Source of the DNA: Streptomyces antimicrobicus
Lineage (GTDB): Bacteria > Actinomycetota > Actinomycetes > Streptomycetales > Streptomycetaceae
Length of the DNA: 64,000 bases
Direction: 5' to 3'
Assembly: GCF_020532625.1 (NCBI RefSeq)
Contig: NZ_JAJAUY010000021.1
Span: 1 to 64,000, forward strand
Of this stretch, positions 8,410 to 18,500 are shown piece after piece. Every line of letters starts with the position of its first letter. Position 1 is the stretch's first letter. The notes below the pieces were generated by a model. That model worked only from the letters and a program-made list of their open reading frames with translations. It was not told the origin of the DNA and did no database searches. A program made the position numbers and the translations under genes.

Positions 8410-9981
8410 GTGAGTGAGCAGAGGACGTATATATCGACAGCGGGGGCGCCGGAGCATCGCTCGGCGACGGCCTTCGCGCGCCTGGCGGGGTTCTTCGGGC
8501 GGTGGTGGGTTTTCGGCCCGTTGGTCGGCCTGGCTGCCGCGGTGGCGATGGCCGTCCGGATCTTCCACAACGGCCCGATCGGGATGGCGGACAACGGCGA
8601 CGGTCCGTCCCGGATGTGTGCCCTCGATACGTCCGTCCACCTCGACAAGGGCTCCTCGTGGTGGTTCGACTACGCCAACTTCCGGTATGACCAGGCCAAG
8701 CCGGACGCATGCAGGTCGGACAATACCTATCCCGGTAGCGGCAAGTGGATGCCCATGCTGGCCCGCCCCCTGAGCCAGCTGCTCGGTTACCCGGGTGCGA
8801 TCGACCTCCGGGCCCAGGCTCTGCTCTGGTGCGCCCTGGTGGGAGTGGCCTTCGCCGTCTTCGCCGTCGCCCTGCGCGGCCGCCTCCTGCTTCGCCTGCT
8901 GGTCTGCGCCGCGCTGTTCCTGGTGGTCGGAGACTCGGTGATCGCGGGGTACGCCGCCTCGCCCTTCAGCGAGCTGGCCGGGCTGACCGGGCTGCTGCTC
9001 GCCACCGCGGGTGCGGTCCACCTCGGCGGTTCACCGCGGGCCAGGCTCGGCGGGCTGCTGCTGTTCACTGTCGGGTCAGTCACCCTTGTCGGGTCGAAGA
9101 TGCAGGCCCTGACCATGGCCGTCCCTCTCCTGGCGCTCCTGCTCTGGGCCAAGGTGCCGGTCGGTCGGCTCGTCGGCCGGTTCTCCGCCCGGGTGCTCCC
9201 TCTCGCTGCCGCACTGGTGATCGGGGCGGCGGGCACGCACACGCTGGTGTTCCAGATGGAGGCGTTCAAGGAGATCAACCGGACCGAAGTGATCTTCGTC
9301 GGGATCATGGGCAAAAGCCCCGATCCGGCCAAGGACGCTGTCGAGCTCGGGCTGCCTGCGGACTTCGGCCAGTACGCCGGTCTGAACTGGTGGGGGGAGA
9401 AGGCCCCTCAGAAGGATCCCCGCTGGCCCGAGGTCCGGGATCGCATCACTTACACCAACATCGGCATCTACTTGGCCAAGCACCCCGGCGTTGCGCTGCG
9501 CATCGCCGACGGCGGGCTGGACGACTTCGCCGCCTCCCGGCCGGACAACCTGGGCTCCTACCCGGTCAGTGCCGGCAAGCCGGCCGGCACCCAGGAGCAC
9601 CGGCTGGCCCTTTACACCGGATTCCTGCGGACCCTCGGTGGCGGCTGGGTGCTCGGCCTCCAGCTCGCCCTCGCGGTTGCCGGGGCCTGGTGGCTGCGCC
9701 GCGGCCAGGACAACCCGCACCGTCGTGCCTTCGTGGCCATGATGATCTGCCTCGGCGGGGCCACACTGACCCAGTTCGTCACCGCCATGTACGGTGAGGC
9801 GATCGAGAACACCAAGCACCTGATCTTCGGGATCTTCGCCACAGGCCTGTCCTTCGTCCTGGCGGCCGCCACCGTGCTGTGCACCCCCGCCGCTGCATCG
9901 TCGGCGACGGAGGAGGAAGCCGAGCCGGAGACGAGGGCGAGGAGCGACCGCGCGGCCCTTGTGGGGTCGGCCAAGTCCTGA
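8410..9981 (+). CDS. Polytopic membrane protein, function unknown
   Basis: A 523-residue integral membrane protein with about 10 hydrophobic segments. A long extracytoplasmic loop after the first helix contains GMADNGDGPSRMCA, a hallmark of a widespread uncharacterised actinobacterial family; a second large loop (about 290-400) precedes the last helices. The acidic hydrophobic-loop layout resembles GT-C glycosyltransferases, but I see no decisive catalytic motif. The C terminus is acidic and cytoplasmic. GTG start with only a weak AGG site. It is the first gene of the island and is followed by a terminator. Confidence 0.75.
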   Translation: MSEQRTYISTAGAPEHRSATAFARLAGFFGRWWVFGPLVGLAAAVAMAVRIFHNGPIGMADNGDGPSRMCALDTSVHLDKGSSWWFDYANFRYDQAKPDACRSDNTYPGSGKWMPMLARPLSQLLGYPGAIDLRAQALLWCALVGVAFAVFAVALRGRLLLRLLVCAALFLVVGDSVIAGYAASPFSELAGLTGLLLATAGAVHLGGSPRARLGGLLLFTVGSVTLVGSKMQALTMAVPLLALLLWAKVPVGRLVGRFSARVLPLAAALVIGAAGTHTLVFQMEAFKEINRTEVIFVGIMGKSPDPAKDAVELGLPADFGQYAGLNWWGEKAPQKDPRWPEVRDRITYTNIGIYLAKHPGVALRIADGGLDDFAASRPDNLGSYPVSAGKPAGTQEHRLALYTGFLRTLGGGWVLGLQLALAVAGAWWLRRGQDNPHRRAFVAMMICLGGATLTQFVTAMYGEAIENTKHLIFGIFATGLSFVLAAATVLCTPAAASSATEEEAEPETRARSDRAALVGSAKS

Positions 9982-10034
9982 CGAGGCCCTCCGCGGTCCG
10001 CCTGCCGTGAGGTGGTTGACAGCCGGACCCCGGC

Positions 10035-10068
10035 AGACGCTGTCTAGGGATGTGTCCTAGGCAGCGTC
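10035..10068 (+). terminator. Hairpin after the membrane protein gene
   Basis: AGACGCTGTCTAGG pairs with CCTAGGCAGCGTCT (14 bp, one G-T pair, 6-nt loop) and is followed by TTCC. It lies about 53 nt after the stop codon at 9981. Confidence 0.7.
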
Positions 10069-10305
10069 TTTCCTCATTGCGATCCCGCGGAGCTACCCAC
10101 CCAGCTGGAGCTACGCTTCGTCGACGCCATCACGACGGTCGCGGCGGCCTGCCGGTTCCGCCCCCACCAGTCACTGATCAGGAGACGTCCTGGATCCGGG
10201 AGCAGACCACCCAGGGCGCTTCGACGTCCTGGATGCTGTGACTGCGGAGCGGGCACTGCCGGCGGCCGACGAAGTGGTCGCGGACAGCGCTCGCTGCTGC
10301 AGTAA

Positions 10306-10342
10306 GGCCCCGTCCGCCACCGATGAGGTGGCGGACGGGGCC
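10306..10342 (-). terminator. Strong hairpin after the giant FG-GAP gene
   Basis: A perfect 16-bp stem, GGCCCCGTCCGCCACC (10306-10321) with GGTGGCGGACGGGGCC (10327-10342), loop 5 nt. It sits 25 bp beyond the stop of the minus-strand gene ending at 10368 and may act in both directions (GTGTTTT follows on the plus strand). Confidence 0.8.
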
Positions 10343-10367
10343 CCGTGTTTTGAGCGGACGTGCGGCC

Positions 10368-13300
10368 TTACCAGATGCCGGGCGCCGCGTACCAGGATGC
10401 GCGGACGCCGTCGAAGCCGCCGTCAGGGCGGGCTGTGAGGGTGAAGGCGCGGGTGGAGCCGGCGGCGTAGTTGTACATCATGAGGATGTCGGCGCGGCCG
10501 TCGGCGTCGGTGTCCCCGGAGATCGGGGCGCCGCTGCTGGTGGCCCACCAGTTGCCGTCGCCGGACTTCCAGCTGCGCAGGGGGGCGTTGAAGCCGCCGT
10601 CCGCCTTGCCGGTGAAGGTGTGGGTGCCGGTGGCGCCGCTGTAGTCGTAGACGATGACGATGTCGCCGTAGCCGTCACCGTTGTAGTCGCCCGCGGTGGA
10701 CTCGATACGGGCGGACTGCCAGGCGGTGGCGGCGGCCGACCACGACTTGGCCGGCGGGTTGAAGCCGCCGTCCGGCTTGGCCAGCAGGGTGTGCATGGCC
10801 GTCTCCGTCGTGCCGTTGAAGTAGACAGCGGCGATGTCGGCGCGGCCGTCGCCGTTGACGTCGGTCACGTTGTACTGCGCGGATGCGGAGTACCAGCCGC
10901 TGGCGGAGCGCCAGCTGTCCAGCCCGGCGTTCAGTGAGCCGTCGGACTTGCTGGTGTAGGTGGTGGTGGCGGTGACTCCGTTCCCGTGGTCGTGGACGAC
11001 GGCGAGGTCGGCACGCTTGTCCCCGTTGAAGTCGCCGGCGAGCAGGGTGGACCTGTCCCACGCCCACGTTCCGGCCGGGACGCCGGCTGCCTGGACGGGC
11101 TGCTTGAAGGCGCCGTCCGGGGTGGCTTCGAAGGTGTGGATGGTGATCCTGCCGTCAGGCTGGTTGTAGAGGGCCGCGACGTCGGTCCGCTTGTCTCCGT
11201 TGAAGTCACCGGCCGCCCACTTGGCCCGGGAGTAGTCGAAGGCCCAAGCGGGGCTGTGCCAGGCGTCGCGGGGTTCGGACAGGCCACCGTCAGGCTTGGC
11301 GTCGAAGACGTGCAGGCCGGTGGTGCTGTTGCCGTAGTTGTAGGCGGTGATCAGGTCGCTGCGGCCGTCACCGTTGACGTCACCGCCCAGGTCGGTGCGC
11401 AGGTGCGTGGTGCCGTCGTCGGGCTTGTGCGAGGTGGTGGTGTAGCTGTACCGGTTCCACTTGATGTAGCCGTTCTCGAAGTCGGACCGGATGTAGGCGG
11501 CGCCGGCGTTGTACTCGGCAGACTTCGGGAAGCCGAGCCAGCTGTTCTCCCACCCCTCGGCGGCGTACTTGTCACGGTTCGCGTTGGACACCGGCCATGC
11601 ACCGGTGGCACCGCTGGAGAAGATCGTCGTGTTGTCGGCAGTGGACCCGCGGAAGCGGAAGCCCTGCCACTCGCCGGTCTTCGGGCTGGTCGGATTCTCA
11701 CTGCCGGAGGGGTACCCGAAGCGGGTCAGGCCGCCGTGCTTGAGGTACGAGCCGTAGATCCAGCCGCGCACCGGGTGGGCACCGACCTCGCCGTTCCAGT
11801 AGATCGCCCCGGCGGAGCCGTTCTTGCTGAAGGTGCTGAAGAAGCCGCCGCCGTCAGGCGTGCGCTGCTCGTCGGAGGTGGGGTAGCCCAGAACTCCGGA
11901 CTCACGCATCATCGACGACCACTTGTCCCGGATACCGCCCTGGATGGACCAGGCGCCGGTGTCCGGGGTCCAGTAGATCGAGCGGTCCTCGGAGCCGCCG
12001 GCGTTCTTGAGGTGGATGTACCGGCCGGTGCCGTCCGGGGCAGTGAGGACGTCCGAGGTGGGCTGACCGAAGTTCAGGCCGCCGAGGGCCTTGAACTTGG
12101 CCAGGACGGGGCCGCACAGGGAACGCTTGCCGCCGGTGTGCTGGGCCTCGAACGTCTCGCACTCCTTCCAGGGGGTGCCGATCTTGGTGAGCAGACGCGG
12201 CGCACCGAAGACGGAGCCGCCCTGCAGGGCCTGGCCGGGGAACTCGTACAGCAGCCCCTCCGTGCTGGCGGCGTAGAGGTCGGCGTAGCCGTCACCCTCG
12301 AAGTCGCCGTTGCTCTGGGGCAGCGGGTAGGTCCCGGCAGGGATGCTTCCGATCGAGGTCGTGCGGGGAGCGGCATCGGCATAGACGGCGAGGTCGGCGC
12401 TGACAGCGCCCCACTGGTCGGTGGCCTTGCGGCTGGTGTACTGGTGGACCTTCCCGGTGGCCCTGTCGCGGGCCCACAGTTCCGACAGGCCGTCGCCGTT
12501 GAGGTCCCCGGGGACGGAGAGGCTCATGTTCTGCCAGTCGGCGTTGCCGAGCAGGACGGGAGCGCCCAGGTTGTCCAGGTAGCGGTCGGCGCGGGTGCCG
12601 TAGTACAGCCAGAGTTCGCTGCCGCTGCGGACGAGGAGATCAGGGTCGTCGGCGTCGTTCAGCACCCCGTCCATGTTGTCGTCATTGGTGCTGGCGACGG
12701 ACAGGATCTGGTCGGCGTTGGACCAGTGGCGGTTCTCCTCCATCCAGACGTTGAGCTCGTAGCGGCCGGAATCGCCGAGCAGGCGGCCGGAGCCGTCGTT
12801 CTTGTGGACCCAGAGTTCCCTCTTCTGCGGGTCGTCGGCGCTGGGGCTCAGCGCGAGGAGGTCTTCGTAGCCGTCTTCGACGTTCCAGCTGCCGCGGTGC
12901 GTGAGGACGGCGGTGGCGAAGGAAGTCTGGGCGGCGGGGATGCCCGCGCCGAGGGCGCCCACCCCGCTGGTGTCCTTCTGCCAGGGGTAGGTGCGCAGTA
13001 CTCCTGTGCCGGGTTCGACGGCCCACAGGTCCACGGTGCCGTCGCCGTTGAGGTCGCCGGGCTTGTCCGGGCCGGGGGTCCGGTCGGGCTGGAAGAGGTA
13101 GGCGTACTGGTCGGACTGGTTGCCGGCGGCGTCGACACTGCGGACGTACAGGTACTGCGGACCGGCGCTCAACGGCTTGAACGTCACGGGCTCCGACGGA
13201 CCCCCGGTGGAGGTGGCACGCACGTTGCGCGGGGCGGCGTCCTGATCGGTCCACCAGATGTAGCCGGTGACGTCAGCAACGCCGTTCGAGCCGAAGACGA

Positions 13301-15305
13301 AGGTACCGGTGGTACGGGCCGGCTGACTGGGCTTGCCGCTGCCGGCCTCCGGGAACTCGGCGGAGGTGACGGACGGCAGCTCCGAAGGCCGGGACTTGTC
13401 GATGGTGAAGCGGCACGTGTCGGACTCTTGGCTGTCGGCCATGCCGTCGTTGGTGTGGACCTTCCACCAGTACTCACCGTCGAGCTTGCTCGCATCGATA
13501 CGGGTGGTGGCGATGCTTCCTCGGGACGCGTTCTCGGTGGCCCAGTTCACCTCGCTGGTGCCCACCTTGCCGTACCGGAAGTGGACGGTGAGGTTGTTGT
13601 CCTCCGCGTCGTCGACGCGCGCACGCAGCGCAACCTGGCTGGTGAGGCCGAACACGCCGCCCGTGCAGGGCACGGACGGATTGGTACCGAGCTCGGAGGG
13701 CTTGCCGGGCGTGGTGTTGTACTGGGTGGAGACGCGGGCGGAGTTCGGGTCGAACTTGCGCCAGGAGACGTCCACGGTGTTGGAGATCGAGCGCAGGCCG
13801 AACGACCAGCTGCCCCAGCCGTTCGCCGCGGCCTTGCTCACGGCGGGCAGGACGTCGAACTCGACCAGTCCATCGGTGCTGTTGGGGCAGTTGCGCCCGC
13901 CGAAGGACTGACCGGAGCGGTCGACGGAGCCCAGGTTGGCGGGCTGCCTGTTCCACGTGATGTTGCCGGGAAGGTCCCGTCCGATGTCGAACAGCTCGAC
14001 ATCACCGGAGTTGCAGGACCACGAGCCGGCGTGGACCTGCTTGATCCGCATCTCCGACTTCAGGATCTGCTTCCCCTGCAGGTTGCCGGTGCCGATACGG
14101 AAGTAGGTGTTGGCCCAGACCGTGCCGCCGAGCTTGGAGTCCTTGGCGACGCCGACACGGGCGAACTCGTTGTTCGTGCCGCCGTTCCAGTACACCGTGT
14201 CCGCGCTTCCGGCGATTGCGGTGTGCTTGTAGGCCAGGGACCATGCGTTCTTGGCCGCGTCCGGGGCCCAGGTCGGGTCGATGACGACAGGGAACACGGT
14301 GTCCGGTGCCGACAGCAGCGCTGCGTCGGTCTTCAGCGCCAGCGTCTGACCCCGCAACTCGACACCGAGGTCTGCCTGCTTGGCTCCTTCGGTGGCTCCG
14401 GTGAGCACGTCGGGCAGCGGCCGCGGCTCGGCGGCGGTGCCGGCCGCCGCTGCCTGGGCGGCTGGAGCCGAGCGGGCCGCGGTCTTCGGGCTGGTGCCGT
14501 CGGCCGACGGCGCGGAAGCAGGTGTCTGGGAGGTGCCGGAGTCCCACATGCGCGGCTCGGGGGTGGAGAAGACGGACCTGCCGGACGGATCGACGGCACG
14601 CAGTCGGCCGTCGGTCTCCACCTTGAGGCTCACGCCGGATCCCTTGAGGCCGAATTTCACCTCGGACAGTGCCGGATTCTTTGCAGCTTCAGGGCTTTTG
14701 ACGACGAGAGAGTGGCTGAAAGAATCCGCAGTCGCTTTTACGGCGAGATCGACACCGGGAAGGACATCGGCATAGGTGGCGGTGTTTCCCGAAACCCGGG
14801 GTGCCGACAAGACCCCGGGCCAACTCAGCTCGATCTGGCGACCGTTCTCCTTCAGGATCGCCAGAGGCGTGGTTCCGCCGTTGGAGAAGGAGACGTCGAG
14901 GCGCGACACCTTCGGTGACAAGCGACCCTTGCCGTCAGCGGCGAGTCCGGTGTCGACGGGAAGAAGCTTCCCGCCCTTGTTGACCCTGACCGGTGCCAGC
15001 GCCCGCTCCAGCGTCATGGACCCGTCCGGATTGGCGTAGAACTCATCCGTTTCACTGCGCCGACTGGTCACTTCGACCCGTTTGCCGGATTTACGTGCGC
15101 GCTCCTTGGCGTCGGCGGTCTCCCTGGCCTGCCTCTCGCCGAGGGGCCTGCCGTCGGCTCCCACCTCGGTCGATCCGGCGACTGGCGCCGCGGCAGCAGG
15201 CAAGACGCCGATGGCGCCGACCGCCATGGCTGCCGATATGACCGCCGAGACGGCTCTGAGGCGATGGCGCCCGCCGCTCCGGCAAGGCATCCCTGTTCTC
15301 TTCAC
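10368..15305 (-). CDS. Giant secreted DNRLRE / LGFP / FG-GAP repeat protein
   Basis: 1645 residues. A signal peptide (about 1-40, ending AAAAP) is followed by an N-terminal domain that recurs in actinobacterial Rhs-neighbour proteins. A DNRLRE-type cell-surface module (FRIGTGNLQGKQILKSEMRI) comes at about 390-550. Fibronectin-like segments follow, then FG-GAP/VCBS repeats (GDLNGDGTVDLWA, GDLNGDGLSELWA). LGFP-type repeats (about 1110-1290, LGYPTSDEQ, FGYPSGSE) follow, then a C-terminal block of FG-GAP repeats (GDVNGDGRSDLI). The D-x-N/D-GDG motifs bind Ca2+, so an extracellular adhesin-like beta-propeller role is likely. GTG start preceded by AGAGGAAA. It is divergent from the Rhs toxin gene and probably belongs to the same locus. 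Confidence 0.85.
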   Translation of the reverse strand: MKRTGMPCRSGGRHRLRAVSAVISAAMAVGAIGVLPAAAAPVAGSTEVGADGRPLGERQARETADAKERARKSGKRVEVTSRRSETDEFYANPDGSMTLERALAPVRVNKGGKLLPVDTGLAADGKGRLSPKVSRLDVSFSNGGTTPLAILKENGRQIELSWPGVLSAPRVSGNTATYADVLPGVDLAVKATADSFSHSLVVKSPEAAKNPALSEVKFGLKGSGVSLKVETDGRLRAVDPSGRSVFSTPEPRMWDSGTSQTPASAPSADGTSPKTAARSAPAAQAAAAGTAAEPRPLPDVLTGATEGAKQADLGVELRGQTLALKTDAALLSAPDTVFPVVIDPTWAPDAAKNAWSLAYKHTAIAGSADTVYWNGGTNNEFARVGVAKDSKLGGTVWANTYFRIGTGNLQGKQILKSEMRIKQVHAGSWSCNSGDVELFDIGRDLPGNITWNRQPANLGSVDRSGQSFGGRNCPNSTDGLVEFDVLPAVSKAAANGWGSWSFGLRSISNTVDVSWRKFDPNSARVSTQYNTTPGKPSELGTNPSVPCTGGVFGLTSQVALRARVDDAEDNNLTVHFRYGKVGTSEVNWATENASRGSIATTRIDASKLDGEYWWKVHTNDGMADSQESDTCRFTIDKSRPSELPSVTSAEFPEAGSGKPSQPARTTGTFVFGSNGVADVTGYIWWTDQDAAPRNVRATSTGGPSEPVTFKPLSAGPQYLYVRSVDAAGNQSDQYAYLFQPDRTPGPDKPGDLNGDGTVDLWAVEPGTGVLRTYPWQKDTSGVGALGAGIPAAQTSFATAVLTHRGSWNVEDGYEDLLALSPSADDPQKRELWVHKNDGSGRLLGDSGRYELNVWMEENRHWSNADQILSVASTNDDNMDGVLNDADDPDLLVRSGSELWLYYGTRADRYLDNLGAPVLLGNADWQNMSLSVPGDLNGDGLSELWARDRATGKVHQYTSRKATDQWGAVSADLAVYADAAPRTTSIGSIPAGTYPLPQSNGDFEGDGYADLYAASTEGLLYEFPGQALQGGSVFGAPRLLTKIGTPWKECETFEAQHTGGKRSLCGPVLAKFKALGGLNFGQPTSDVLTAPDGTGRYIHLKNAGGSEDRSIYWTPDTGAWSIQGGIRDKWSSMMRESGVLGYPTSDEQRTPDGGGFFSTFSKNGSAGAIYWNGEVGAHPVRGWIYGSYLKHGGLTRFGYPSGSENPTSPKTGEWQGFRFRGSTADNTTIFSSGATGAWPVSNANRDKYAAEGWENSWLGFPKSAEYNAGAAYIRSDFENGYIKWNRYSYTTTSHKPDDGTTHLRTDLGGDVNGDGRSDLITAYNYGNSTTGLHVFDAKPDGGLSEPRDAWHSPAWAFDYSRAKWAAGDFNGDKRTDVAALYNQPDGRITIHTFEATPDGAFKQPVQAAGVPAGTWAWDRSTLLAGDFNGDKRADLAVVHDHGNGVTATTTYTSKSDGSLNAGLDSWRSASGWYSASAQYNVTDVNGDGRADIAAVYFNGTTETAMHTLLAKPDGGFNPPAKSWSAAATAWQSARIESTAGDYNGDGYGDIVIVYDYSGATGTHTFTGKADGGFNAPLRSWKSGDGNWWATSSGAPISGDTDADGRADILMMYNYAAGSTRAFTLTARPDGGFDGVRASWYAAPGIW

Positions 15306-15528
15306 TGCTTTCCTCTGGTCGTGCCTGGGACGGCGTCAGCGGCGTGGCAGGTTCCTGCCGTCGGATGGCGAGGTTCCCCCAACCTGCCGTGTGTCCGTCT
15401 CGCGGCATATGGGTGCCGACGGGGACGTCAGTTGCCCGCGTCGATGGCTCATACGCCCTGGATGATCGCGCATCGGTGCGCTCTGGTACTAATACCCGAC
15501 GTCATTTCAGCTGTAAAAAGGAGGTAAG
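15306..15528. promoter_or_regulatory. Divergent promoter region of the two giant genes
   Basis: This 223-bp gap separates the oppositely transcribed FG-GAP and Rhs genes and must hold both promoters. Towards the Rhs gene, TGGTACTAATACCC (about 15484) is a -10-like AT-rich patch. The Rhs ribosome site, AAAAAGGAGG at 15515-15524, is close to a perfect anti-16S match and predicts strong translation. Confidence 0.5.
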
Positions 15529-18500
15529 GTGGGTCTGCAAAGTTCGCTCTCCCTATGGGGAAGGCGGCGCAAGCGGAGACCATCGGGGGGTACACCGCTG
15601 TTTCGGCCTGGGCTGACCGCCACGGCCGCGATTAGCGCACTCCTCCTGTCCGGGCTTCCCGTAGTAGCGGGAACCGCTGAGGCCGCAGAACTCCCAGGAA
15701 CCCAGCGCCTGGCGAGCGTTCCCGGAAAAAGGCTGTCCGACAAGGACGCGAAGCCCAAGCAGCCTTCCGTGAAGCGTTCCTGGAAGGGTGCCCCGCCCGT
15801 CGAGTGGCCGAAGGCGGCCACCGCCAAGGTCTCCATACCCGCGGAAAGCAACGCTCCACTCGCCAGGAACGCCAGCCCCACCGGCATGTTCGCCGTCCAG
15901 GCGCCTCCTGTGGCGGCGGGCTCCTTGCCCGTGCGACTGTCTTCCGAGGCCGTGAGCGCGCGCAAGCCGGGCACGGCCGACGCCCCGCAGCCGTCGGTCT
16001 CCGCCAAGGTCGAGGTCAAGGGCAAGGAAACCGCCGCCGCACTCGGCATCGACGGCGTCGTCCTGGCGGTGCAGCCCGACAGCAAGGCGGCTGCCACGGC
16101 CCCGCTGTCGGTCCAGCTCGACTACACGAAGTTCCGCAACGCCTTCGGCGGCGACTGGGGCTCGCGGCTGAACCTGGTCGCCCTCCCCGCCTGTGCCCTG
16201 TCCACTCCGGACAAGGCCCAGTGCCGCACCCGCACTCCGCTGGCATCGAAGAACGACGCCGCGGCCGGCACCGTCACCGCCACTCTCGCGGCCCCGTCCG
16301 GGGCGACCGCCCGGACCGCCACCGCGGCAGCTCCGATGGTGCTCGCCGCGACGGCGGGCGCGGCGGGAAGCAACGGCAGCTTCACCGCGACACCGCTGAG
16401 CGCCACAGGTTCGTGGCAGGGCGGCGGCTCCTCCGGTGACTTCTCCTGGTCCTACCCGATCGAGATCCCCAGTGCCCTCGGCGGCCCGGCGCCGTCCCTG
16501 GCGCTCGGCTACTCCTCGGCCAGCGTTGACGGCCGGACTTCGGCCTCCTCCGGTCAGTCGTCCTGGGCCGGCGAGGGCTGGGACCTGTCGGGCGGTTCGA
16601 ACTTCATCGAACGCACCTTCGTTCCCTGTGCCAACGACAAGAAGGTCGGCTCCGGGTTCAACAACCCGAAGCAGGCCACCGGGGACCTCTGCCAAGGCGC
16701 CCCCATGGTCACGTGGTCGCTCAACGGCGCGTCCTCCCAGCTGGTGCTGGACGACGCGGACCCGAACAAGAAGACCTGGCGGCCCGCGCAGGACGACGGC
16801 TCCCGCATCGAGCTCCTCGACGGTGCCACCAACGGTGACACCGGCGGCCAGCACTGGCGGGTCACCACCGTCCAGGGCATCCAGTACTACTTCGGCCTCA
16901 ACCGGCTGCCCGGCTGGGCGTCGGGCAAGCCGGAGACCAACTCCACCTGGACCGTGCCCGTCTACGGCAACCACCCGGGCGAGGAGTGCTACCAGAGCTC
17001 CTACGCCTCGTCCGTGTGCGACCAGGCCTGGCGCTGGAACCTCGACTACGTGGTGGACCCCCGCGGCAACGCGATGACGTACTGGTACGCCAAGGAGCGC
17101 AACTTCTACGGCTCCAACGTCCAGGACGACGGCAAGTCCACCCCCCGCGGCTACGACCGCTCCGGCTGGCTCCAGCGCATCGACTACGGCCTTCGCTCCG
17201 ACAACCTCTTCACCGCGGCTCCTGCGAAGGTCGACTTCACCGTCACCGAGCGCTGCATCCCCGACGCCAACTTCGACTGCGCCCCGGGCAAGCTCGCCGA
17301 CGGAGCACAGTGGGAGGTCGCCCAGCACTGGCCGGACGTCCCCGCCGACCTGATCTGCGACGCCGGCAAGGACTGCAAGGACCGGTTCACCCCGGCCTTC
17401 TTCAGCCGCAAGATGCTCAAGGACATCACCACCAGCGTCCTCAAGGGCAGCGCCCACGAGCCGGTCGACACCTGGACCCTCACCCAGGACTTCCGCTCCA
17501 CCGGCGACGGTGGTGTGGCGCTGGAGTACCCGATGTGGCTGGCCCAGATCCAGCGCACCGGCAAGAACGGCGGCACGCCCGTCAGCATGCCCCCGGTCGT
17601 CTTCGACGGCGTCCAGCTGCCCAACCGGGTCGACAACAACGAGGACGGCAGCCCGCCGTTCCTGCGCTGGCGCGTCGAGCGGATCCGCACCGAAACCGGA
17701 GCCGCCATCGCGGTCAAGTACGCCCCGACCGAGTGCAGCACGACCGAGCCGAAGAACCTCCCCTCGTCCCCGGAGAGCAACACACTGCGCTGCTACCCGG
17801 TGATCAAGGAGGTCCCCGACCCGACGGACCCGAACGGTGAGAAGAAGCTCTACTTCACCGACTGGTTCCACAAGCACCGGGTCGACCAGGTCCGTGAGGA
17901 GAACCCGAACGGGATCTCCCCGACCAAGGAGACCAACTACCAGTACCTCGGCACGCCGGCCTGGGCCTACGACAACGAAACCGAGCAGCTCGCGGAGAAG
18001 GCGCGCACCTGGTCCCAGTGGCGCGGCTACGACCGCGTCCGCACGCTGGTCGGCTCCGCGCCGGACAAGCGCTCGCAGGTCGACACCCTTTACTTCCGGG
18101 GAATGGACGGCGACAAGGATCCCTCCCAGCCCACCGGCAAGCGTTCGGTGAAGGTGAAGGACTCCGAGGGCGGCGAGATCGAGGACCGCGAGCAGTTCGC
18201 CGGCCAGATCCGCGAGACCCTGTACTACCTCGGCGAAGGCCAGGCCCTCGAGTCGGCCTCCGTCAGCACCCCGCAGGCCAGAGGACCTACCGCCACCCGC
18301 AAGCGCGCCGACGGCGCGGCACCTTTGGAGGCCTGGACCGTCGCGGTCGCCAAGGTCTCCTCCCGGACCGTCCTCTCCGACGGCCGCGGCCAGCGCCGCA
18401 CCGCCGTCGAGCACACCTTCGACGACCGTGGACGGATCTCGCAGACCACCGACCGCGGTGACCTCGCGACCCTCGCGGACGACTCCTGTACCCGCTACGA

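Larger units (their letters stand above)
9982..10367. other. Intergenic region with two terminators
   Basis: This 386-bp gap between convergent genes contains two strong hairpins (separate entries). The 10070-10300 stretch has no gene I recognise. Confidence 0.6.

Noticed and set aside
10074..10256. Minus-strand frame of 60 codons with TATVV-like wording near a hairpin, considered as an IS remnant
   Set aside because: Too short and no transposase motif; the inverted repeat at 10035-10068 is better explained as a terminator of the membrane gene.
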